From Owenia fusiformis (taxonomy: Eukaryota > Annelida > Polychaeta > Sabellida > Oweniidae): a DNA stretch of 64,000 nucleotides. The DNA is taken from contig CAIIXF020000010.1 in NCBI GenBank assembly GCA_903813345.2, forward strand, positions 31,526,425-31,590,424, given 5' to 3'. Position numbers and translations under genes: made by a program. Below are positions 1 to 11,700 of this stretch, piece after piece. Numbering within the stretch: position 1 is the stretch's first letter; each line of letters starts with the position of its first letter. The notes under the pieces were generated by a model. It was given only the letters and a program-made list of their open reading frames with translations. It made no database searches and was not told the origin of the DNA.

Positions 1-435
1 TTTGTTTGGATGAAACGTGTGTTAATATAAATTTGTTTTATTGTTGGTTATCCTACATTTTAAAGACAACTGTGTATTGTGAGCATTTGCCTGTAGTGTC
101 AGTGTAGTAGACTTCCGTCCACTGGTGTCTATACAATGCGGTGATAACTGAGTGACAACAATTGACCTTTTGCGATCAGAATTCAGGAATTTTGTTTATG
201 GATACTGTTGTCGTGTATTTCGTCTTATTGGTGTGACGTCATATAGAAATGATATTAGACATGATGGAATCACGAAATGGCGGACACTTGGCAGTTTTGA
301 GCAAAAAATATTGTCGTTTCTTTTATGAAAACCATGGGTCGGATATTTACCAGATATGCCGATTTGACTAGATCATGATTATTTCTATATATGTGCGAAG
401 TTTTGGTGAAATTCATACTAAACATCGATGCCTAT

Positions 436-472
436 AAGCGCCCCCCGTATTTGTCAAAATCGGGGGGCGCTT
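436..472. repeat. GC-rich hairpin
   Basis: AAGCGCCCCCCG and CGGGGGGCGCTT are perfect 12 bp arms around a 13 nt AT-rich loop, in otherwise AT-rich DNA. Confidence 0.6.
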
Positions 473-1719
473 AACCGCTATCTAAATCATGTCAGTAAGA
501 TCTTAGACTTGGTATGTGCTTAGCATGGATGTTGATCTAGTCAAATAGAACGGTTTCATGAAAAATAAATCAATAAAGCACGAAATATAGAAGATAATCT
601 TTCAAAATCAAACATCTAGAGCTGGGTGGCCTAATTGTGACGTCACTACAAGATAGAATCCATTCGGTGATCGCAAATCATCAATTCTACAAATCACAAA
701 GTGTTCTTTTTTATTACTTATAGATTCATTGTACAGACCTATTGAGTACTAGAGTTTGTCGTTATGACACCCTGGATGTTTGACTAATTCGGTTTGTGAT
801 TTTTCTCAAAAGTACTTTTGAAGTCACACACATTGTATAGTTATTCGAAAAATGACAATGGTGGCAGTGTGTTAGCAATGTATACAGATAAAATGAATTA
901 CTCAACATTTATAAACACATTTTAGGAGGGGCGTCATTACTAGAAAATCTCGAAATAGATTTCATAATTTACATTGTATTATGCTCAGAAAAAGATAGTG
1001 TCTTCCAATATTAATTTGTGAATACTTACTACACGGACAGTGGAAAATGGCAAAACAGTCATACAAACATGTTTGACCTCAAGTTATTGACTCTTATATC
1101 AGTCATACTGTTTTACCTTTTAATACCTCCTTACATTATACATTGACAAACAGTGGCAGCCGTCATGATACATAGATTTTTTAGATTTATGAACTTTATT
1201 ACACATGCATACCCATAAAGGGTTAAGTGTACACAAAGTAAATACTAATTTTACAATATATCAATACAACAGAAAACAGTATATATAACAACACACACAA
1301 TTAATACTTCATAATAAATAAATAAGTAAATAAATGAACAAATAAATATGTATCGAGGATGAGCACATGAATGGTGATTGTGATACGCGTCCATTGTTTA
1401 CGTCATATATCACACCCTTCTATGTTATATAACATTTTACATATGAACTATATTTATTTACTCTTCTAGTTGACAGTTGTAAATTTTGTTTTTGAACAAT
1501 CTTGGATTTGGGAAACCTTGTTTTCTTGCAGTATTAAAACTTTGAATACCCTAAACAAATGAAATTAATAAATAACACAATTTTTCATCGTAATTGTTGA
1601 TTGACATGTTTTATGTTTAAATATAATGAAGTTAAGAATTTTCATTGGCATTTAATCAAGAAGATTCTTGATGCAGTTGTTACATGTTCAAGTATACATA
1701 TATGATTAAACTCACTGGA

Positions 1720-2160
1720 TTTTTATCGCACCCTTAGGTGCTATATTGTAATCAGTATGCAGGGAAGGTGGGTAGTTGGGCGTCCCGATTAATCTTGACT
1801 ACAGGTTTTCAGCCAAATCATTTCAGGGATTTGTCTGAAATTGTCAGGGATGTTTCTACGTATGAAAGTTTAGAAAGTTAGCTTTTGGGCATTCTGGGTA
1901 AAATTTCAGGCGGACATTCTGGGTAACTGTTAAGGTGGCCATTTTGGATTTTCCGTCCTAAAATCTTGTCTGGCGAGGCTTGTCTACAAGTTTCTAGCAA
2001 ACCATTTCAAGGATTTTTCTGAAATTTTTAGAAATGTTTCTACGTATGAAAGTTTAGAACTGATTAGTTTACGGGAAGTCTCTGTAAATGTTTGGGCCGC
2101 CATTTTGGATTTTCCGTCCCGAAAACTTTCTATTCTATTCAAGGGTGCGATTCTGTTCAC
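1720..2160. mobile_element. Possible TIR element with ~190 bp internal direct repeat
   Basis: ATCGCACCCTTAGG at 1727 faces CAAGGGTGCGAT at 2139. Inside, a segment with GTTTCTACGTATGAAAGTTT is repeated (1851 and 2036), as is CCATTTTGGATTTTCCGTCC (1938 and 2102). Confidence 0.4.
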
Positions 2161-2302
2161 TCTGTGTCTTGTTTGACATTTATTGACATACCCAGAGAGC
2201 CAATCCAGTCTTTACTGCTTGAAGTATCTTGTATTTCACAACTAACGACAATTTGTACTCTCAAATAATAAATATTTAAAATAATATGTTCATGTCTTTT
2301 TC

Positions 2303-2308
2303 TTTATT
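2303..2308 (-). terminator. Candidate poly(A) signal of the GH128-like gene
   Basis: AATAAA on the minus strand about 290 nt after the stop codon at 2598. Nearest clear hexamer I noticed; cleavage site not determined. Confidence 0.35.
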
Positions 2309-2597
2309 CAAATTAAGCTACGTACAGTACTTGTTCCAAAGCAAAGCTCAGAAACAAGACATAAAATGTTTAAAATTTCGCCTCATTTACAGTACTGAGC
2401 TGTTTTAAATTTATGTATTGTACGTATAGAAATTCTGTAAATAGATTTGCACGTACTCTAGATGAAAAGAATAGATATAACACAAATATGTGATTTTAAA
2501 GTATTTTACTCATCAATGCACTCAAGAGCCCGAGTTCACATTATACAAATTATGTAGAATTAATTGAGTAACAGTGTTGGCCTGTTGAGCAACAGTG

Positions 2598-2727
2598 TTA
2601 TGCTGGCTGGAAACTATCATAGATTTGACCCAGAGCAGTTAAACCAGTTCCTCCACTCTCAAGTAATGCATTCATCGGCGGTATATAGGCATTGGAGTTG
2701 CTTATACGTGTAGTGTACCAAGAATAT
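2598..2727 (-). CDS. GH128-like gene exon 6 (C-terminus and stop)
   Basis: After a TTGTTACAG acceptor the exon completes Arg and encodes YSWYTTRISNSNAYIPP, then the ending GLTALGQIYDSFQPA and TAA at 2600-2598. YSW after a YVFR-type helix and a final LTALGQ-Y helix are what the C-terminus of this family looks like. A minus-strand AATAAA at 2308-2303 is a candidate poly(A) signal about 290 nt downstream. A minisatellite-bearing element begins about 25 bp upstream of the acceptor. Confidence 0.8.
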
Positions 2728-5700
2728 CTGTAACAAGGCATTAACATGACAAAATGTCACCACCTAAAACAATTTGGTCAATTTAAAGCAAGTTGAAAAA
2801 ATACCTCTTTGACTTTTTTAGACATTGAGAAGGTCATTGAAGGTCAAATATCAAATGTAAAGTCAGATTTGAACTTCTGAGAACATGAAGATGATTTTGA
2901 AAAAAAAATTAAGTAAATTTGAAGCAAGTTGAAAAAAGACCTTTTTGACCTTGAAAAGGTCATTGAAGGTCAAAAGTCAAATCTAAAGTCAGATTTGAAC
3001 TTCTGAGAACTTGTAAAGTCAAATTTGAACTTCTGAAAAGATGTAGATGATTTTGAAAAAAAAATTTGGTCAATTTGAAGCAAGTTGAAAAAAGACCTTT
3101 TTGACCTTTTTTTGACCTTGAGAAGGTCATTAAAGGTCAAATGTCAAATCTAAAGTCAGATTTGAATTTCTGAGAACATGTAGATGATTTTGAAAAAAAA
3201 ATTTAGTCAATTTGAAGCAAGTTGAAAAAAGACCTTTTTGACCTTGAGAAGGTCATTGAAGGTCAAATGTCAAATCTAAAGTCATATTTGAATTTCTGAG
3301 AACATGTAGATGATTTTGAAAAAAAAATTTAGTCAATTTGAAGCAAGATGAAAAAAATACCTTTTTGACCTTTTTTGACATTGAGAAGGTCATTGAAGGT
3401 CAAATGTCAAATCTAAAGTCAGATTTGAATTTCTGAGAACATGTAGATGATCTTGAAAAAAAAATTTAGTCAATTTGAAGCAAGTTGAAAAAAGACCTTT
3501 TTGACCTTTTTTGACTTTGAGAAGGTCATTGAAGGTCAAATGTCAAATCTAAAGTCAGATTTGAATTTCTGAGAACACGTAGATGATTTTGAAACAAAAT
3601 TTAGTCAATTTGAAGCAAGTTGAAAACAGACCTTTTTGACCTTTTTTGACCTTGAGAAGGTCATTGAAGGTCTAATGTCAAATCTTAAGTCAGATTTGAA
3701 TTTCTGAGAACACGTAGATGATTTTGAAAAAAAAATTTAGTCAATTTGAAGCAAGTTGAAAACAGACCTTTTTGACCTTTTTTGACCTTGAGAAGGTCAT
3801 TGAAGGTCAAATGTCAAATCTAAAGTCAGATTTGAAGGTCAAATGTCAAATCTAAAGTCAGATTTGAATTTCTGAGAACATGTAGATGATTTTGAAAAAA
3901 AATTTAGTTAATGTGAAGCAAGTTGAAAAAAGACCTTTTTGACCTTGAGAAGGTCAAATGTCAAATCTAAAGTCAGATTTGAACTTCTGAGAACATGTAG
4001 ATGATTTAGAAAAAAATTGAAGTCAATCTAAACAGTATTTGTTAAGTTATAGGAAGTTGTAAGAAATTGTTACAGACGCCGGACGCCAACCGCCGGACGC
4101 CAACCTCCAACCGCCGGACGCCGTCGCAAAAAAACGGAGACCATAACAATATGTCACCACTTTTGGTGGTGACATAATAATGACCATAAAAATATACAGT
4201 TAAACATGATTATTTGATAATTTACAGAACTTTTTTGAAACGCAAACTGATTTTAATGATAATACAGGGTTACCGGAAAAAGGGAAACCAATGAAATAGG
4301 CGATATCTTGTAAAATATAGACAAGTGACATCGATGGAATATTGACGCTTTTCGGACATCCTTCTCTCGGTTTTAGTCAAGTTTAAGATGTGATGATAGT
4401 ATCAAATCAACGCATCCCCTGTTTTTCGGCCGTACAAAAGTTGCAGATGATGTAAGTTCTATGTGTGGAAGGAATGAAATGGTTAATCTAAATCATCATT
4501 TTGCAAGTATGAATGTCGATATAATTTAAGAACTTTTTCTTGAAAGCGGTTTATTTATTTTTTTTAAAATGCATTCCTACAATTCATTGTCACGCCTGAA
4601 ACATACAAGTCCTATGAGTATTTTTGTAATTTGTTCGGAACTTATATTGTTATCAAACTTACTCCAAAGCAAACAAAATAATAATTGCAAGTGAACTCCG
4701 GAATCAACCCGGAATTTTGAAATTTTTAGGTTGAGAAGTATGTTTTCTTCTGAACAATAAACAATAAAAACAAAGGGTAGCAAAAATTGTTGCACGCAAA
4801 ATTACCTGTACACACAGTGTATGTGCTTTTCATTAATTTTTACTGAGTTTTGGGCTAATACCACGGTTTTAACTAGAAAAACAGCAACTCCAACGGCAGT
4901 TGAGTTACCAAAGATTACGAAAATGAAAATGAAAAATGGCAGCCATTCTGAATTAGATCAGCCATCTTAAAATTTTTTCTCGAACAGAGCTACTGTGTTT
5001 CTAGGCATCATCATATAAACTTTGAACCAAATCCGTTCACTGGTATTTGAGTTACCAGAGATTACGTTTTTACGAAAAATGGCCGCCATCTTGAAATTCA
5101 GCGGCCATCTTGAAAATTGTAACTCAAACAGATCTACTGTGTCCCTTGGCATCATCATATACAATTTGAACCAAATCCGTTCACTGGTATTTGAGTTATC
5201 AAAGATTAAGTTTTTTTACGAAAAATGGCCGCCATTTTAAAATCTAGCCGCCATCTTGAAAAATTTTACTCGAACATATCTACTGTGTCCCTAGGCATCA
5301 GCATATAAAATTTGAACCAAATCCGCAAACTACAGTATTTGAGTTATTAAAGATTACATTTTTTACGAAAAATGGCGGCCATTTTAAATTCAGTGGCTAT
5401 ATTGAAAATTCCTTCTCGAGCAGAGGTCCTACACACATAAGGCATACGCCTATAAAATTTGAATCAAATCCGTGAAACAGTATTTGAGTTATCGCCCGGA
5501 CAAACAGACGGACGGACGGACGGACGAACGGACGGACGGACGGACGGACGGCTTTCCTATATCCCTCTCGAACTTTATTCGGTGGGATAACAAGCAAATC
5601 GGAAATGGATTTCTAATAGACGATCCAGTTGGTGCTTCCGTAAATGATTTACGAGTACATTCTTGATTAATAGTGCGATAACCGACATTGATGCTATTGA

Positions 5701-8700
5701 TAGTGTAACATAAATATTTCAGGTGCAATATAACTTTGGTTAACCCCACGTTATAGAAGAACTTGATTAAAGGTTGTCACTCATCCTCCTAAGTAGGTGT
5801 CCAGAACCCGTACCTCCTTCCCCCCCTGCTATAAAGAATTTGGAAGCGCCCGATTAAACTGAATCACGTGATCTAATTATGCGCCGATGACGTAAACTCG
5901 ATTGCTGTCGAATCAAATTGCGAGTTCTTAATCGGTGGAAATGCTAACTGCTTTACGCAGGGAGTAAAAAGAAAGAAGATATTCTGGATTTTGAAGCCCT
6001 GTGATCGGAGGATGGTTGTCACTTTACTCTGTAACAATCGAATGTTTCCCCTTGAAGTATTGCCAGGTAATGAAACACTACAAATGCGACTTAAAAACTA
6101 CACGGACCTATGGAAGAAGAGTATTTTCCGCTATACGTGACGGAAAAACTACGTTTCGAACCCCTGATAGATATCTCATGTTTTAACCTAATTGACGTAA
6201 GGAAATCACGAATGGTATTTTAGTGAATGAGATCATTTTAGAGCCTTTAAGTTCGGATGTCTTTGACCTTTGAATAGTTTCTTTTTGCAACCCATTGTGC
6301 TTATATTATCAGTGTATTTTCCGCTGTCTTTCAACCTCTATCGGCAAATATGCCTACATATTTAAATCTAACACTTTGCCTAAATTCGGACTCATCCCAG
6401 GCCCAACATGATGACGTACCTAAACACATACGGAGCCTCTTCTAATAGCGGCAGTACAGCCGACATGTAATTGGACACAGTAGTGAAATCATTGCTTGGA
6501 CAGGCAAACTCCGTTAACCAAATCTGTTTACCATATGCGAGAAAGAGTCGAAGGCATGCTAGGCGAACCCTGGAAACACGGATTCGTTAGACCAGGGTTC
6601 ACTGTTTCTTTCTGTTAAACCCTGTGTGAAAGTACATCCATGATTCATACTACAGTGAGCAGGAGGTTTAACAGTGAACCCGGGTGCTCTTTGGCCTTAT
6701 TTAGATCTTTGTTTCTTAGACCAGGGTTCAGCAGGTCATTCAGCAGGTCAAGGGCATTCCAAACGAAATAAGTGTTTAATGAGGCTAAGAAATAGAAAAA
6801 TGTGCTTAATTAGAATGATATACCTGGTATTTTGTACTTAGTAAATGTTAAACACATGAAAATCAGTTATTTTTATCAGTGGCCTAAAGTACCAAAATTC
6901 AAAAGACCCCTTCTACTCTAACTTGTCACTTCACAGTTCAGCCATCTTTGTTTTCAACTAGTTTGAAATGAAGAAAATGCGTACTTTGAGTTGGATTTAC
7001 TCCGTGATAACTGTTTTTCATAGCAAAACCATGGTATGTTTTGAAGAATATCTACCCAGAGACGAGAATTGGTAAGTTTCCACTCTAAAATCGAAGTATT
7101 TCTCTACGAAATGGTCGATCGAATTTTGAAATATTTCAAAAAACGGATTTTTTTAGATCTACTGGTAGGCCTAGTCTACTTTGAAAACTCATCGGCGATT
7201 TCTGACGAACTGAGAGGGTATAGACAGCTTCATTGTAGCAGGAAACATTCTTTCATTTTTTCAAAAAATATATATGCGGGTTTCGAGTCGTAGTTTTGAT
7301 GTTTACTTTTCTCAGACTTTTGAAATGAAGAACTAAGAGCCTTATTCTTGACATTTAGCAGTTTAGTGTTAGAGTCTAGCAAAGAATTTGCCCTCAAATG
7401 ATAACAAATAAGAAAAATAACCTGGGGGTATGTTTCAGAATATGTCTAGCTTCTTCGTGAGACTATCGAGTGGAGCAAGAAAGCTGCAAAAGCTGCCCAA
7501 GTCAATAAGGCGAGGAAGCCTGTTGGGAGGGCCATGGCCCTAGCTGAGGTGCTGGCACAAGCAAAGAAAACTGGACCTGGTTATTATTATTATTATGTTT
7601 ATTTTCCCTCCAGGATAGGAGATAAATATATAATAATTAGGATACATAAATTGCATTGAATGTATATAATAGTGAATGATATATGAACAACAAGTATACG
7701 CAACTATACTGTATGTACTAATGTTATATAGCCAATATCGCAAATCACTACTCCTATTTTTGAGTAAAAAATTCTAATAGATGAAATAGATCGTATTGAT
7801 TTTGAATGATTTATGTGCGTGCCATTATCACCTCGATAGAAAATTCTAGTGTAAAAGTTTCATTCTCTTTGAAGATACATGTCTCGTATGTCACATGCAA
7901 TTGCTTTTAGTTCATTTGGACTTAAACGGTCATCTCCTCCGAAGATCAACATCATTTTCTCCTGTGTGGTCATAGAAGGATTCATACTGGAATAAGTGTT
8001 TACTATGGCCTCGATGCGTTTCCTGTTAACAGCATTATTTGAACAAAATAAAGTAAAATGTTCTACTGTTTCGACTTCATCTCCACAGAGCGGGCATAGC
8101 CTCTCTTGAAAAGGGATCCCTTCCCATTCACCAGTATTTACTCTCAAATTTCCCTGTCCCGTTAAAAGACGAACCATCAGCGCACATCTTCTCAAGTATC
8201 TTGGATCTTGTCTAGCAACCAACCACCATATAATAGGTTTTACATCCTGCACTATTCCTCTGTACAGTTTTAATTTTTGATACGTGGTCACTTCTCTCTT
8301 CCATCTGTTAAGGTCATAATCTCGGATTTTTGTGCTTACTATGCGTTTCCATAATGTCTTAGAAGGCATTTCTATAGAGTCCAACATGTCATATATGCAG
8401 TTTGTAATCCCGTACCGTTCGGCAAGGTTCATAATGTCATTTATCGGAGAAAGACTATTCAGCGGTCTAGATCCGACTCTGAATGCAACCATACGTTTAA
8501 TAGCGATGCTTCTGTAAACAGATCCAAGGGTCATGGATAACATCTGTAGAAGAAACATCATCTTCATGATAATAATAGTTGTTGTAATGCTATGCCAGCC
8601 AAGTTGTGGTAGAATTGCGACATTCGGTGTGCTCACTGGGAGACCCTGTAATTTTTTCGCAATATTGCGGTGTCCCTGTTCCAAGACCTCATATTCAGCG

Positions 8701-11700
8701 TCATTAAGGTGGACCAGTTCCATGCCAAAAGTCATCGAGGGGACGCTTACAGCCCAATATAATTTGGACGCAGTGAGTGGGTTTGTGGGGTCTGTGCAGC
8801 TTGTTGTCGTCCCAACGTATGCGTTAATGGACCTTCGAGCTCTAGAAATCCTGTCATCTACCAGCTCCCTGTTACTGTTACGGGCAGACAGGGGTAAGCC
8901 AACGTGTTGCGTAGACGTCACGACCGGTATCACGCTTTCTCCAATTTTTAGCTCAATGGGTGCGGTTGGGGTCTTCTTGTTTGTAAAGACAACCACTTGG
9001 CATTTTTTCGGATGGAATTTAATCCTCCAAAGTTTACTATATTCATGCATTGTGTCAAGAACAAATTGTACAGAGTTTTTATGGTATCCTATAATGACCA
9101 TGTCGTCAGCATAGGTCGGACATGTACACACAATGTCACCTATCGTGCAGCCTTTTCCACAGTTGACAATATCTAGTATTAATCTATTCATGTATAACGA
9201 ATGCAATTCCATAGAGTAAATACCCCCTTGGTGTACGCCTTGTGATATGTTGAATTTTTCGGAAAGTACACCATCTGAGCTACATCTAACTGCACATTTA
9301 TAATCCATATAACATAAACGCAAAAGTCTCCATAGTTTTCCATTGACACCCAAGTTAAACATTTTGTACAACAGGCCTGAGTGCCACACACTGTCGAAAC
9401 TTTTACGGATGTCAGCTGACACAACAATAACGTCCTCACCATTTTCCAGTCCATGACTAATAGCTTCTCTTGCTAAGAAGGATGTATGAAGGCAGGATGT
9501 ATGTTTCTTATTTGCGGCTTGTAAATCTGAGATCTTTTCGGAATACTTTACATTTTCACTTCTTGTAACCATTAGCTTTTCTAAGATTTTCATGTATGCA
9601 ACTATCAAGGTGATGCCTCTGTGGTTGTCCTTATCAAGGTTATCTTTGTTTCCTCCTTTAAATATAGGAACTAATAGTCCAAGCTTAAAACTCTCAGGAA
9701 TATATTCTACCTTAATAATTTGGTTAAATAGCTCTGTAAGCAACTGGATCAGAACCCTACCTCCATGTTGAATGTGTTCTGCGCTTATCCCATCCCACCC
9801 TGTAGCTTTGTTTTTTGTCAGGGTGCTAATTAGCTTCTCCATTTCCTCAACACTTATAGGTTCAGCAAAAGAATTATCATCATTAAACACGCTCTCAAGT
9901 ACCATTTCGTCTACTCTCTTGGAGACATACTGCTCATGATCCGAGTCATAGCTGTCATCATTTGTAGGGGATAAAAGTCGACTGAAATAGTCCATCCACT
10001 CACTCCTTATCGCTTGATCCTCAGTTAAAATTTCACCTGTGTCACTTCTAATTGCTGATGATGTACCACTTTTCCTTCTACGTTGCTTAACTAGGTACCA
10101 AAATCGTTTCATACTGATATCTGAAGCACCATCAATTTCATTCTGGCATTCAATTTCATACGCTACTTGAGCTCTTCTTAATTCTCTACGAAAGTCACGC
10201 TTTGCTATCTTATAACATATCCAAGCATCATTTCCTGGATCTCTAGGTCTTCCTTGTTGTTTCCATATACGGAACGCTGATTTCTTATCATTCGACAAAT
10301 CTTTCAGAACTTGTGACCAATAAGGTTTAAGATGCTTTCTGTAGCGTGACTTAGGAATAGCACGATCTGCTATAGTCTTAAGCAATTCAGTTATTCTATC
10401 AAAAATATTGTCTATGTCATTGGGTGCCATTAACCCTTTCATATTATTCACTTGCTCCATCAAAGGTGTCAAACGGTCATCCACTACACTGGTATAGTTT
10501 TCGATCAGGTCCCTCATATCAATCTTGTTCCACGCTGGTTTGGTGATATTGGCACTTACGTTACAGGGAGTAGTGATTGGCGTTGTAAGACATGATTCAA
10601 TAGCAACCTGCAAGGGTAAATGATCTGAATTATTCAAAAAATCTTCTTCTAGAATTTTAGCATGCACAACATTACATTTTTCAGAAATTAAACAATGATC
10701 AATGTAAGACTTTCCAACATTTTCTCTATAGTAGGTATACTCTGGGCCTGAGCATTTTTCAGTTAAATCAGAAATTACTAAATTACATCTCAACGCCATG
10801 TTACTTAACATAACACCATTCTTACTTATCACACCAGATCCTCTGACGCCATAATGACGCCCTAAATTAACATTAAAGTCACCGATGATTACAATATCGC
10901 CGTCATCTTTCAATGCTGATACAACACCTTCAAGCTCATCTAAGACCTCTGAAAAAACATAGTTTTTACAATTGCGCTGTGGCATATATACAGATATTAT
11001 GTAAATAGACCGTGCATTTGGTTGTACAAACTTAACAACAAGAAATCTATCACTTGAACTTAGTTTCTTTTGCGGGAAAATCTGTTTAGAGAGAGATCGC
11101 CTCCACATGATGGCGACTCCTCCATTGCCTATCTGATGTCCTTGGTCAAGTGAGTCTAGTGTTTTACTGCTCACTGAATAACTGTCAAAAAGTGGATCAA
11201 AGTTATTTAGTTTGTCTAGAGCACTTTCGTACAACCAATGTTCACTCAAACACATGATATCAGAAATGGACAATAACGTTTTGAGATACGGGGATGAGGC
11301 ACTTAGACCATTGGCATTCCAAGCTGTAATAGTTAAGGACTTAAGACTCATACTTGTCATTGAATACAAAGTTATTGCCATCCATTTCCCATACAGATTT
11401 CCTAAAGTACTCATTTGTAGATTCATATATGTCTTCATAGTCAATACTGTCATTGTTATTAGATATTCGGTCATCACTGTCTTGTCCGTCTACGTCTCTT
11501 TTGAAAGACCGGTACGATCTCGTATTTTTCTTACGATTATACTCCCACTTCCTGCAATGGATTGGATCAGGCCATGTGTTCGGATCGAGTGCTTTGTTTA
11601 AAGAGGTCACAGGAACAGTAATCTTACACCCGACACGATTATTGTTGAATTTATTTGTTACAACCCAGCATTTGTTAATGCATATGTTATGCGAGGTGGC

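Larger units (their letters stand above)
1..2302. other. Gene-free stretch
   Basis: AT-rich, no coding segment supported. Holds the hairpin at 436 and the TIR-like element at 1.72-2.16 kb. Downstream of the hydrolase gene's stop. Confidence 0.5.

Noticed and set aside
6001-6186. 61-codon plus frame
   Set aside because: No homology, splice support or coding composition; lies within intron 5 of the minus-strand hydrolase gene.
8533-9114. 193-codon plus frame inside the LINE
   Set aside because: Antisense shadow of the reverse transcriptase ORF.
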